Below, piece after piece: positions 49,205 through 59,337 of a stretch of 64,000 nt of DNA. The translations under genes and the position numbers were made by a program. The stretch covers positions 5,224,282-5,288,281 of the forward strand of contig CM030933.1 in assembly GCA_018136815.1 (NCBI GenBank). Direction: 5' to 3'. How positions within the stretch are numbered: position 1 is the stretch's first letter; the number at the start of each line of letters is the position of its first letter. A model generated the notes under the pieces. It had not been told where the DNA came from. It did no database searches and saw nothing but the letters and a program-made list of their open reading frames with translations. This DNA comes from Isochrysis galbana (taxonomy: Eukaryota; Haptophyta; Isochrysidales; Isochrysidaceae).

Positions 49205-49563
49205 TGTCGAATCAAGCGAATGCTTGATCGTGGGAAGTCTCAGCGGGGCTAGGGGCATGGAGTGAAGAGAAGTCTTGAGAGAGGGGGGAAAAGGGCGCGC
49301 TACATCGCGACGACGGCCCACGAACACACCACCCCATCACTCACTGACCAACAAGAAAACTCCGAAAACTAACGCAACATCGCACAAACAAACCAATGAA
49401 ACAAATAAGGACAAAGGAACACAAATTCGGCGTGCAATGCGGCGGAGCTTCGAGGTAACTCATCGGCAAAAACAAAACTCACTCAATTTTCTCACACACT
49501 ACACATTGATAGAAGCACCGCATCCGCCTAGAGTATATAAAATACTCTGGATGCGACAGATGC
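49200..49563 (-). mobile_element. Solo LTR, 354 bp (49,205-49,558), duplication GATGC
   Basis: On the minus strand it starts TGTCGCATCC and ends GATTCGACA, so the termini are the 5-bp inverted repeat TGTCG/CGACA. GATGC flanks both sides (49,200-49,204; 49,559-49,563). An AT palindrome with a TATATA core is near the start, and a hairpin (AATCAAGC/GCTTGATC) is at the end. The inverted relative at 3,421-3,779 keeps both structures. Confidence 0.85.
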
Positions 49564-49670
49564 GCCCCTACAACCGAATGCAACGATGCGCGTGGTGTAG
49601 AGGTTCGCCTCTGGCCAAATACGGTAAATACGTATTTCCCATCTAGGCATGCACCCCGCGGCTGCGCCGC

Positions 49671-50070
49671 GAACACACCCAACTCACGGCGCGCGACAAA
49701 GACAGTGAACACCCGTCAACTACAGACTCACCGCCACTAAAAAAGGGAACGCGCGTCTTTTTTTTACAACCTATTTTCTAGCGGGAACGGGGTTGGTGCT
49801 GTGGTGCCCCCCTCGCCCCCCCGCGCCTCCCCCCCCCCCCCCCCCCCCCGGGGGCCGCGCAGCTCTCTTGGAGGGGGGTTCGGCCCGTGAGGATTTCTCA
49901 CATAACCGAATATTTAACCCAATCAAGTGAAGCGTCTGAAGGGACATGCGTTGCGGCTGCTTCACATGCGCCGCGAACGGCGCGCAACAATGAACACCCC
50001 GTCAACTACAGACTCACCCCCCCCTAAAAAAGTGAACGCGCGTATTATTTTTACCACCTACTTGTGTGGT
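49671..50070 (+). repeat. Direct repeat of about 95 bp, two copies
   Basis: GTCAACTACAGACTCACC with flanking CGGCGCGC, GTGAACACCC and the end CTAAAAAAG-GAACGCGCGT occurs at 49,671-49,770 and 49,973-50,070. The 200 bp between contains a C/G run at 49,831-49,854. Could be the ends of a small element. Confidence 0.5.
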
Positions 50071-50620
50071 ACGTGGTTCTGAAACCCCATGAAAAGGCGC
50101 AGGGGGCCGTCAGCGCGGGCGTACTCGCAGAGGAGAGAACGAGTTTTTTTGTGTCGGGGGACGACCGACGAGTTTCAGTGAAAGAATCCGCTCTCAGTGT
50201 ACCTAGTACGGTAGTGTTGCTTGGCGTTGGGGGAGAGTAGGAGTATGAATTCCCCCGAATGAATTATTTCATTTACGTAGAAGTACTGTGCACGGCAGAA
50301 GAAAGAAGGGAGGAGGAGAACCCCTGCCGCGGGGGGAAGAGTTCGTCGTCAGAGAGGCGGCGAGGTCGGTCCGAGAGGGAGTCTCGTGGAAGAATCGGAG
50401 AAGAAAAGATACGCAACCTTCTGGGCTGGGCACCACCGCCCCTCATCGCCGAGAGAGACGCCGAGAGAGAGAGAGGGGGGGAGAGTAGAGGAGAAGAGAG
50501 GAAGAGAGGGGGGCGGGGAGGAAGAGAGAGGGGAGGGGAGGGAGAGAGAGGGGGGAGGGAGGAGAGAGCAGAAAGAGCCAGGGTTGGACGACGGCTGGCG
50601 GGCAGGGGTTGGACGGCCGT

Positions 50621-52108
50621 ATGGCGGCCACCAGCGAGTGGTTCCACCGGCTCACCATCGTGCTCGTCGACTGCGCCGTCCTCAGCGCTGCTGGGCTGCT
50701 CATGCTCTCGCTCCTCCACCCACACGAGCCCTCGGTCGAAGACCCAGCCAAGGCTCGCAGGAAGGAGCAGGCCGCAGCGCTCGTACGGGAGATGCTGGCA
50801 CGTGACGGCTCGAACGTGCCGAGTCAGCTCCGACGCCCGCTCAAGCTCAACGACCACGAGATTGAGGTCGCGTCCTCTATGCCATTCCGCGTGCAGCAGG
50901 GAGTCAACTTCTCGAGCATTGGAGGGCTCGACGAGCAGATCAAGCAGCTTCGGCGCGCTCTCTTGCTACCAATCCAGCGCCCGAACCTCTTCCGAAAATC
51001 CCGCCTGCTGCAGCCCCCGAAAGGAGTCCTTCTCCACGGATCCCCCGGCACAGGCAAGACGATGCTCGCGCGCGCCGTCGCTAATGAGGCCAAGTACACA
51101 TTCATTTGCCTGGATCCCGCCAGGCTACTCTCGAAATGGTGAGCGCGTGCCGCCTGTCCACTATCTCGGCGCGGTACTGCTCCTGCTTGTGATCTTCTCG
51201 CCAGCCATCCTCCGCAGCCCCTTTCAGTCACTCTCGTCTGCATTGCCCGCACACCCAGGTACGGAGAGTCCAACAAGCTGGCTGAAGCCTACTTCACGCT
51301 CGCTCATAAGCTCGCCCCTGCCATCATCTTCATCGATGAGATTGATTGCCTTTTCCCCAAGCACAGGGGCGGAGGTGAGCATGAGGCTACCGTCTCTCTT
51401 CGCGCTCAATTTCTGGCCCTCTGGGATGGGATGCTCTCCCCACACAGCAGCGAGGCATCTGCCAGCCTCATCGTTGTGATGGCGGCAACAAATTGCGCGA
51501 GCAACATCGACCCTGCCATCCTGAGACGCCTGCCTCTGCAACTGGAAGTGCCCATGCCTGATGAGGGGGCAAGGGCTGAGGTCCTCCGGTGCGTGCTCGG
51601 CAACGAAGCGATGGCTCGCGAGCTCGACGTTCATGCGCTAGCGAGAGAATGCGCCGGCTACTCGGGCTCTGACTTGGAGGCCCTGTGCAGAACGGCGGCC
51701 ATGCGTCCGCTGGACGAGATGCTTGCGCGCGAGCACACGACTGAGTCCCGCGTTCGAAACGGCCAGGACGCCGCCACTTCCGTTGAGGGCCAAGGTGACG
51801 CTCGGCGAGATCCACCCGGAACTGAGAATATCACATCCGCCGAAGGCAGGCGAACGTGCTTTATGGTCCATGCCCAGGGTCATGTGCCCAACGTCGCGCT
51901 GCGTCAGGCTTTGCGTCTTCGGCGACGCACCGTGAGTACGGTGCAAGAGGAGCCGGAGACGGAGCTCAGGCCACTAACGATGGACGACTTTCGAGCTGCA
52001 ATGCAAGTGGTCCGTCCGTCGGCGAGTCGTTTCTCTCCCTCTTGGACGCCAGGTTCGTTGGCCACGCCCCCCATCGGCGATGATGTCGACTTGGACTTGT
52101 ATGATTAG
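50621..52108 (+). CDS. ATAD1: Msp1/ATAD1-like membrane AAA ATPase (exons 50621-51138, 51259-52108)
   Basis: 455 residues after removal of a 120-bp GT-AG intron, with the join inside a Trp codon. An N-terminal membrane helix (TIVLVDCAVLSAAGLLMLSLL) is followed by the linker typical of Msp1, the AAA core with Walker A (LLHGSPGTGKTMLARAVANE), Walker B (AIIFIDEID), a sensor-1 region (VVMAATNCASNIDPAILRRLP) and the helical lid (YSGSDLEALCRTAAM). Msp1/ATAD1 sits in the outer mitochondrial membrane and peroxisomes and pulls out mislocalised tail-anchored proteins. Unlike animal ATAD1 it has a long C-terminal extension of about 110 residues after the lid (from about LAREHTTESR) that contains a second conserved-looking helix (LRPLTMDDFRAAMQVVRPS), as in the C-terminal helix of meiotic-clade AAA proteins. 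Confidence 0.9.
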
Positions 52109-52376
52109 TGTAACGACAACACACCCTGGGAGACCCTGGGAGAGAATGGCCGCCGTACGTGTGGTTTATCCTTTATCCTCGCAACCTGACTTCCCTGAGC
52201 TTGGCCGTCTTTGAACCCTTCATCGTGATGGCTAGGCCGCAACTTCTTGTAGCGAATATAGGCATAGGCTTCGGGGTTTTGGTGCTCCCAAATCACACGT
52301 TGGGGCCCTGTGCTTGGAGCCTGTAGCGTGTGAAAATACACTGTTAAGTCGTGTAAATATGCTGATGTTCGAGGAA
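52109..52376. other. Intergenic; antisense coding-like stretch
   Basis: On the minus strand 52,340-52,150 a frame reads with plausible protein composition (PQRVIWEHQNPEAYAYIRYK) but matches nothing I know and lacks a start. Possibly a gene relic. Confidence 0.25.
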
Positions 52377-52790
52377 AATTATTGTTGTAGTTTGATCGAG
52401 CTGGTGCGCACGTTGACGGCTGCGCCCGGCTGCCCCCTTCCCATCTCACCGCAGCCACGACGCCCCAACGGGGACGCCCCAAGCCGACGGAGCCAAAGTG
52501 CTCGCAGGCCTCCGCCCCGCCCGATCAGGACGTCGACATGGCACCCCCGCCCTCTCCTCCACACCAGCCACAGAAATGGGGGACAGGAACACGCAAAGTT
52601 CTGTTCTCTGCTCCCTGCAGACAACAACAACAACCAGATCCACTCTGCCACCTACCTCCCTCGTGCCGCCACCAACTCAAGGACTCCCCTTGGGGGTGGC
52701 AGCAGTGCTGCCACCCCCATGGTGACCACTCCTACCATCAGTGCACCCCTCGTGGTGGGCGGGCACTTCACACTTCTGAAGGCAGGAATG
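52377..52790 (+). pseudogene. Relic of non-LTR 5' end and ORF1
   Basis: A degraded hairpin (ATTATTGTTGTAGTTTGATC) and ORF1 segments matching 5,110-5,420, including CACGACGCCCCAACGGGG, GACGTCGACATG and the ACTCCTACCATCAGTGCACC stretch. The ATG is lost and several indels break the frame. Confidence 0.7.
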
Positions 52791-52827
52791 GCGGAGAGTG
52801 AAATAAGGGAGGTTGTCCCGCAAGTAG

Positions 52828-52890
52828 AACTTATACCATCCACATGGGGGTAGTTGCTGAAAAAATAACCAAACTTGAGGTTGCACCCTC
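52828..52890 (+). repeat. About 65-bp MITE-like repeat (3 copies)
   Basis: CTTATACCATCCACATGGGG followed by TAGTTG, A-rich bases and ACCAAACTTGAGGTTGCACC. Copies: here, 54,041-54,110 (+) and 58,855-58,912 (-). The 54-kb copy is an extra segment relative to the related block at 12.8 kb, which shows it can insert. Confidence 0.55.
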
Positions 52891-52895
52891 TTCTC

Positions 52896-53165
52896 AGGGG
52901 TCCTTTGGGGGCTCCCAGAGGACCAGCAAGGGCAGCTCAGGGGGCAGTGGAGGCTGGGGCTCAGCCCCGCCCCCCCCCCCCTGCCTCTCTGCCTCTCCCA
53001 CTCCCACGCTCGCCATGCTGGCCATGGGATGGGAGCCGCCCAAAGCCCCCTGTCTGCCCGGCGACCAGGGATGGGGGGGGGAGTCAGTACGAGAGCAGGC
53101 CCAAGCGGGCCTGGGCCTGGGAGTGCAGCTCGCGACCCGCGCCCACTGGGGGTCTGGGTGGTGTT
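52896..53165 (+). repeat. Block A of the 12-kb insertion family, inverted relative to it
   Basis: Reverse complement matches 12,210-12,460 (GGCAGTGGAGGCTGGGGCTC, GCCCGGCGACCAGGGATGGG-like, GTCAGTACGAGAGCAGGCCC). Orientation relative to block B differs between the two loci. Confidence 0.6.
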
Positions 53166-53819
53166 GTTGATTGTTGATTGCCCGCTGCGCCCTGCTCATG
53201 GCAGAAGGCATAGCATGGGGTTGACCGACAGGCCCCCCGGAGGGGAATTGGTGCCTGAGAGGTGAGAGAGGGGCCGCGGGGCGCCCCCCCATGGGGCCAG
53301 AACATCAAACGAATGGAAGCCCACGTAATCGAAGTCTTGGGCAATGTCAATCAATGTCGATGCACTCGTAGGCGTTGGAGAACCTCAAACTCACAGGAGT
53401 ACATGAGGTGGACCTGGGGGCCAAATTGAAAGACAGCAAGGTGTTGTATTAGCTACAAGAGTTGGCCCTCGGCAGATGCTCACCCTCACCCGCAGTGAAT
53501 GGTGCATTTAACCAGACCCTGCAAGGCGTCGCATGCCAATTCAACACTGAATGAAGGAAAGAATGTTAAGTTGCCCACAGTGGGTGGGAGATTTGGTACC
53601 AAAAGGTGACGCAATAAGGGCTCGCTCCAACGGCTATCTCCCACGGTGCCGGGGACTTAGCCGCGGAGGCCCGCCGCGCGCCGCTCCCCTCCCCCCCCCT
53701 TCCCCTTCCCCTTCCCCTTTCCCCCCTCCTGGCTCTGGCAGCCCAGCTTGCCACAGACCACAGAGGTGTGCTCGCGCGGCCAACACCAACCAGGTGGGTG
53801 GCGCAGGTTACTGGAGTAG
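53166..53819. other. Intergenic, no gene
   Basis: Mixed-composition sequence; a C/T-rich run lies near 53,690-53,727. Short peptide-like stretches around 53,390-53,560 have a stop and no family match. Confidence 0.4.
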
Positions 53820-54285
53820 CAGCAGTCATTTATTTCTCGTTCTCGAGGATCGTTCACGGCGCACGGCGCGAGCTGATAAGGGCCGTTCTTCTTTAGTTGA
53901 CGAGAGTCCCCCCCCGCCACCCCCCTGGTGCTTTTCCCTGTTAGCGAGTGCCGCCCGACGAAGGTCGGTTCGCCTCACGCCTCATTGGGTTTTCCGTTTT
54001 CCCTCATTGCAACTTGTGGGGAGTTAGAATGGGAGCCTGCTTATACCATCCACATGGGGGTAGTTGTAGTTGCAAAAAACAACCAAACCTAAGGTTGCAG
54101 CCTCTGAGGGGCGAGGGGGGAGATTTGAAGCGGGATGCGGGGTGCATATGCATATACATGGGTGTATGTATCTGTGGCATCAGCACACGTTAAGGCGTAC
54201 GGGCAGGTGCACTGAGGGCTGAGGGGTGTCGTGTTAGTTCCGGGCTAGTAGGAGTAGTGGTACTTACGCTCAGTTATTTTATTAC
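53820..54285 (+). repeat. Block B of the 12-kb insertion family
   Basis: Follows 12,674-12,995 in order: CAGTCATTTATTTCT, AAGGGCCGTTCT, ACTTGTGGGGAGTTAGAATG, GGTGCACTGAGGGCTG, GTAGTGGTACT and GCTCAG. Carries the 65-bp insertion noted above. Confidence 0.65.
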
Positions 54286-54921
54286 TACCACTACTATTCG
54301 TATCAGTACCTACCCAGCACCGTCAAAGTCAAAGTCTATAGGTGTCAGCCCTAAATCGTCAAGAAGTTTTTTTGTGTGGTACTATTGGCAATACCGCGAG
54401 CAACGGCTACCATGCATCGCGGGATAGGCATAGGCTGAGGCCGAGAACCGAGGAAAGGAAGAGCGCACACGTGCAAGTAAGCGCATGCAAGTTTGAAGTT
54501 TGCGTAGTTGTAGCTTAAGGCTGCGGCAGACGTACTTCCATTTCCATCTCCATCTCAACATCCACCACCGCACAAGGATTACTGCCACTCCAGTAGACTA
54601 AACCTATTCCATACCAGCTGAATTGCACTTTGGACCTGACGTCTCGTCCCTCGATCAACCTCCACAAGATCTTGTGCGCACTGCTTGTCGTTGAAGCGGA
54701 TGCATGCTAACATCCGGTGCTCATAGCGCACCGGTGGCATGTCGGTGGCGATTGGTGACGCACCTGCCATGTGCCGACTGCATACCTTTAACAGCCCATT
54801 GCGATACATGGCACGAGAAAGCCTAGTCCACTGCTCAGCCCATTAGGTACTGTCCTCCACAGTAGTTCAACGCGTCTGGCTAAGTGGTCAATGTAGTGTA
54901 GCACACATCTCCTTAGGCCGA
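54286..54921. other. Intergenic, 3' side of UBC9
   Basis: Two minus-strand open frames of 68 and 76 codons have no motif. Probably UBC9 3' flank. No other gene is supported. Confidence 0.4.
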
Positions 54922-55963
54922 TCAGTAATTGGTGAAGAGCTGCGACTGCTCCCTAACACGTTTCTCATACAATTCCCGATTCTGGGTAAAGATCCGATAC
55001 GGTTCCTCCTGGGCCGGGTCCGCCGGATTAGGGTCGTTGAGCAACGTTTGAATGCCAAGCAAAAGTTGTTTGATGGTAAGCGCAGGTTTCCATCCTGAGA
55101 ATCACAACCGGTCGGTGCGCATGGGCATTCAGTACGGTCATTCAGTACTTGGTAGGGCGCGGCATCAGCACATCACGGGCGCTGACCTTTGTCGGCATCT
55201 AGGAGAGAAAGGCAAATCCTGCCTGATGGGTATACGTTGGGATGGAAGAGCGGCTTGTTGTTTGACGCTAAACCAAATTTGCACTCAGGGGGCTTGCTTG
55301 GGTACTCTTCGGAAAATGTCCTGCCACCACATGCGTGCCGGGCGGCGAACCAGCGCGTGAGAGAGATAAAGCGAGTCAAGGTTCTCCAAACAGGCCAACC
55401 TGCGGTGAGACCGATCAGCAGAAATGCGCCTCGCCGCAGCCGAAGAAGCGTACATGTGGACGGGATAGCGCCCTGCCTCCCAGATGGTGCCGGCCTTGCC
55501 AGGCACGATGCAGTCCCAGTGTAGGATGTCCTGGGTGCCGTCGGGCAGCATACGCGGCTTGGCGACGAATCCCTGCGCGACGTGGGCGACCAGAGATGAG
55601 CAGTGCGAGAGTGGCCTGCTCTCTCTCTCTCTCTCTCTCTCCCCCCCCCCCCCCCCTCTCCCTCCCTCCCTCCCTCCCTCCCTCCCTCCCTCCCTCCCTC
55701 CCTCCCCCCCTCCCCCCTCCCTCCATCCATGCATCCATCCATCTCTCCCTCTCCCTCTCTCCCTGCCAACCTCCCTCCCTCTCCCTCCCTCCCTCCCTCT
55801 CTCCCTCTCCCTCCTTCTCCCTCTCTCTCTCATCACTCTCAGGACGTGGCTCAATCGGCTCGGGAGGGCGTGTGCTGCGGTGGCTGAGTGGTCTCACGTG
55901 CGGATGATCTTTCCTCCACAGCTTGCGCTCCTCCTGCAGCCTGCCTCGTGCTATGCCCGCCAT
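54922..55963 (-). CDS. UBC9: SUMO-conjugating enzyme UBC9 (exons 55963-55898, 55572-55454, 55320-55187, 55094-54922)
   Basis: Four exons with clean GT-AG joins give 163 residues, close to the 158 of animal UBC9. The N-terminal helix [20 protein letters not shown] is the UBC9 form of the E2 fold, including the basic patch that binds SUMO. The catalytic Cys is in [17 protein letters not shown]. The tail ends [14 protein letters not shown]2 SUMO enzymes take SUMO from the SAE1/2 activator and attach it to lysines in PsiKxE sites, mostly on nuclear proteins. Exon 3 has an unusual short insertion relative to animals ([14 protein letters not shown], where animals read KFEPPLFHP). Intron 1 is a 325-bp intron filled with a CT microsatellite. 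All four joins restore family sequence, so the model is firm. Confidence 0.95.
55618..55832. repeat. CT/CCCT microsatellite in UBC9 intron 1
   Basis: (CT)n, a C run and (CCCT)n with CCAT units. On the transcribed strand of UBC9 it is purine-rich (GGGA), so it is not a polypyrimidine tract for splicing. Confidence 0.85.
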
Positions 55964-56328
55964 GAGCCGGCTCTCAGTCGGTGGGGAGGCGAAGCGGAGG
56001 GAGGGAGGGAGGGAGGGTTGGGGGAAGTGGGGCAAAGGGGGCCGGGGCGGGAGGGGAGGGGCGGTTATAAAGAAGCAGAAAGAGACTTTTCTAGTGGTGG
56101 GAGGCGGGACGAGCGGGCTTCTTTTTGGGAGCCATCTGACAGGCTCTCGCCTCGATTCCTACCTTTTTTTCGGCATAAATATCTCTACTCTACTGCAGAG
56201 AAGAGCTACAGCAGAGGAAGATCAGAGAGGGAGGCAGACTTTTTAGTCTCTAGAGAGAGTACTCTAGAGGAAGTGGGGAGAGAGGGGAGGGGGCGCGGAA
56301 GAGATAGGGAAAAGTACTTGTAGATGGA

Positions 56329-56469
56329 ATGATGGGGGGTGGGGGGAGAAGGAGGAGAGAGAGAGAGAGAGAGGCAGGGGGAGGGGGAGAGAGGGGGCGG
56401 GGGAAAGGGGAGGCAGTGGGCAGCGGCGCCAGGGGGCGCGCGCGGGGGCGGGGGGGGGGGGGGGGGTCT
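56329..56469. repeat. G- and GA-rich low-complexity sequence upstream of RFC4
   Basis: GGGGAGAAGGAGG, (GA)n at 56,356-56,374 and a G run at about 56,450-56,466, ending 75 bp before the RFC4 start codon. Confidence 0.7.
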
Positions 56470-56543
56470 ATCTACGGATTAAAGAGCCACCCCCCACTCC
56501 CGCCACCGGTTGGCGCGAGAACCGACTTGCTCGCGCGCGCAGC

Positions 56544-58486
56544 ATGCCGACCGACGCGCCCGACCTGCGGCCGTGGGTCGAGAAGTAGTGAGTGGCGGGA
56601 CGGAGGGGAAGGGAGGGGGGAAGGGGTGGGGTGGGGATGGGAGCGAATTGGCGGGCGTTGGGCCGCGCAGTGACAAGGCGGGACCGTCCGAGGCTCTGGG
56701 AGGGCGGCAAGGCGATGGGAGAGTGTCAGTTCGCGCTGACTCAGGGGAGGAAGATGGGGAGGAGGGAAAGGAGTGAGCGAGAGAGGGATCGGTGTGTGTG
56801 CGCGCGTGCACGCGTGCGCGCGCGATGGGGGGGATAAGGATGATTTGGTGGTATGTGACTACAGGCGGAGGGGGCTGGGTGATTGGGCTGTGCGATTGCG
56901 AGCTTTACCTACTTGTACCTGCGGGATGAGGCGCTTTCCTGGATCTGCGCGGTAGCCATGATGGGGGGAGAATCGGGAGGGGGGAAACAGAGGGGCAACG
57001 AAGGAGAAGTAGAGGAAAGCGATGGGAAGTGGGCGAATTGGCCTTGGGATTCAAGGAGCGTGCGAAACGGCGCGTGAGCACGGGCTAGTAAGCGGAGAGA
57101 GGAGGGATTATGGAGCAATCCACCTGTAGTGTGGTGAGCAAGCACGCTGACATTGCCACCGGACCTGCCATCACTGATCCGTCGCAGCCGTCCAAAGTCC
57201 GTCGATGACGTTTCGCACCAGAGTGAAGTCATCGACGCGCTACGCCACGCGCTCGAGACCAAGAATGTGCGCTGCTTCGTGCCCCTCGCGAAGGAAACAG
57301 CGACGCCGTTGCGTGCTGAAGCTGATTTCACTTCCGCCCCTCATGCCTCGCGCAGCTGCCGCACCTTATATTCTACGGCCCGCCCGGCACGGGTAAGACG
57401 TCGACGATCCTCGCGGCTGCGCGCACACTCTTCGGCGATCACTTTCGTTCGCGAGTGATGGAACTCAACGCGTCCGATGAGCGAGGTATCGCCGTTGTTC
57501 GCAACAAGATCAAGTCGTTTGCACAGGTGCCGCCCGTGATCATGGGGTCGTCGAGCTCCAACCTCACCGCGCGAGCACCAATTGACTGTGATTCCCGATG
57601 TCTACGTGTAGGTGTCGGTCTCCTCGACGCAGACGACGGCAACAGGGACGAAGCTGCCTCCGTTCAAGTTGATCGTGCTCGACGAGGCCGATTCGATGAC
57701 GACAGATGCGCAGTCGGCGCTCCGTCGCACGATGGAGACCTACTCGAAGGTAAGCTAGGACATATGCGCCAGTAAAAGAGACGACGTCGCAAGGGCTTGA
57801 GAGCGCGCATGTCTCACATGGCGCTGCCACAGGTCACTCGCTTTTGCATCATCTGCAACTACATCTCGCGCCTCATTCCGCCGATCTCCTCGCGTTGCGC
57901 CAAGTTTCGTTTCAAGCCGCTGCCGCATGCTTCAATGATCGACCGGCTGCATTTCATCGCCCAGAACGAGGGTGTCAATGTCGATGAGCCCACCCTGGCG
58001 CAGCTCATCGTATCGAGCGAGGGAGACATGCGACGAGCCATTCAGGTGAAAGCGGCGCTCAGCGCTCGGGGCACCCTGGACGTCCCCGACTAAACATGAT
58101 CTCGTCCCCCTTGCTCGGCGTCACAGATGCTCCAGTCTCTACACCGGCTGTACGGCGACGCTATGTCGCCGCAGGCGGTGCTCGACTCGTCAGGAGCGCT
58201 TCCCTCCGATCGAGTCAGCGCCACCTTTGATGTGTGCCGACGAAACGATTTTGGGGCGATGGCGCGGTGGGTCTCAGACCTGCTCGCGGACGGCTATCCC
58301 GTCTCTCAGGTGGTGGCGCAGATGCTCGACTTCGTGGTCGAGAGTCCCGACATCGACTCGATGCGCAAGGCCAAAATTGCGTCGGCGCTTGCGCAGGCGG
58401 ACAAAGAGCTCATCGACGGGGCAGGCGACTATCTCCAGCTGATGAATGTGCTTGCGTTCACCACACGGACGCTCATGGCTGCGTGA
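56544..58486 (+). CDS. RFC4: Replication factor C subunit 4 (six exons)
   Basis: Exons 56544-56587, 57188-57266, 57356-57526, 57633-57749, 57833-58045 and 58127-58486 join without breaks to 327 residues. The start is PWVEKYRP (the RFC box, split by intron 1). Walker A is [20 protein letters not shown], followed by [11 protein letters not shown], then the Walker B box [13 protein letters not shown] and RRTMETYSK. The SRC motif with the arginine finger is in [16 protein letters not shown], then [10 protein letters not shown] and a C-terminal helical collar. RFC is the clamp loader that opens PCNA and places it on primed DNA; the wording of the Walker B and SRC blocks fits the RFC4 (yeast Rfc2) subunit better than RFC2 or RFC5. 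Introns are 600, 89, 106, 83 and 81 bp, all GT-AG. Confidence 0.95.
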
Positions 58487-58909
58487 GGTGGGCGGGATCG
58501 GCGGTGGCTTGAGATGGACCTCGTAGGGGCGGGCGCGCAGTAGCAGCCATGATATCTGCCGACAGCGAAGATGGCCCTGAACGCGCGTGGCTCGGAGCGT
58601 TGGCTTGCACACATTGATTGCTAGAGGTGGAATGATGGCTAGAGGTGGAACATTGTAAGTTGCAAATATCAGGGTGTCTTCGTGTCCCTCGCCTTATTTG
58701 AGCTCTCGCTAAGGTTGGTTTTGTACGTTGCCGAGCGCGGTTGTTGTTGCTCTTGCGTTACACAATAAAATAACTTCTTGAAACTTCAGACCACAAGCTA
58801 TCTATTGCAATAGGCTATTGGGGGTCGATCCCTCATTAGGAGGCGAAAAGAGAAGGTGCAACCTCAAGTTTGGTTATTTTTTGACAAATGCCCCCATGAA
58901 ATGGGTAAA

Positions 58910-59100
58910 AAAAATCTTCTTAAGAATCCCCGCTACATGTGCGTCTTGGGCTTGAGGCAGCGTGCTTGTGAACCTCCCTACTACCCAACCTTAACCACCG
59001 TCAACCCCTTCCCCCTTCCCCAGTTCCAGTTCCCGCTTTAATGGAGATACTGGTTCCGGGGCGGCCGCGCGCGCTGCTTCGGGCCAGGAGTTGGAAGCGA
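58910..59100 (-). repeat. 5'-truncated non-LTR 3' tail, reversed
   Basis: On the minus strand: GGAACCAGTATCTCCATTAA, GGTTAAGGTTGGGTAGTAGG, then TTCTTAAGAAGATTTTTTTT. A copy of the 65-bp repeat (58,855-58,912) abuts its T-run end. Confidence 0.75.
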
Positions 59101-59171
59101 GAGGAGGTTTTCGACCCTAGAGCGTGAAAACTTGCGCGGCCAGATTTTATTTAAGAAACGCCCTCTTCGCC

Positions 59172-59274
59172 AAATTTTAGTTAATTTTTCGACTGTCGGC
59201 ACAAGCGGGGGTAACCAGGCTCTCGACGATGAGGTTAGCCCCGCTTGCCGACAGTCGAAAAATTAATTAAAATT
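59172..59274. repeat. Strong inverted repeat (about 43-bp arms, 16-base loop)
   Basis: Arm 1 at 59,172-59,216 and arm 2 at 59,233-59,274 are near-perfect reverse complements (core TTTTTCGACTGTCGGC, AAGCGGGG). The RNA or single strand would form a long hairpin. No coding sequence. It may be a foldback element or a small-RNA precursor. Confidence 0.7.
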
Positions 59275-59337
59275 GAGGTAAGTCGAAGATGCGCTCAGGC
59301 TCTAGGGGGAGTACCCCGCGAGATGAAGCAAGGCCGG

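Noticed and set aside
53551-54027. 158-codon plus-strand frame
   Set aside because: Crosses repeat block B and a C/T-rich run; no conserved motif.
55285-56035. Frames rich in SLPPSL or GREGG repeats
   Set aside because: Shadows of the CT/CCCT microsatellite in UBC9 intron 1.
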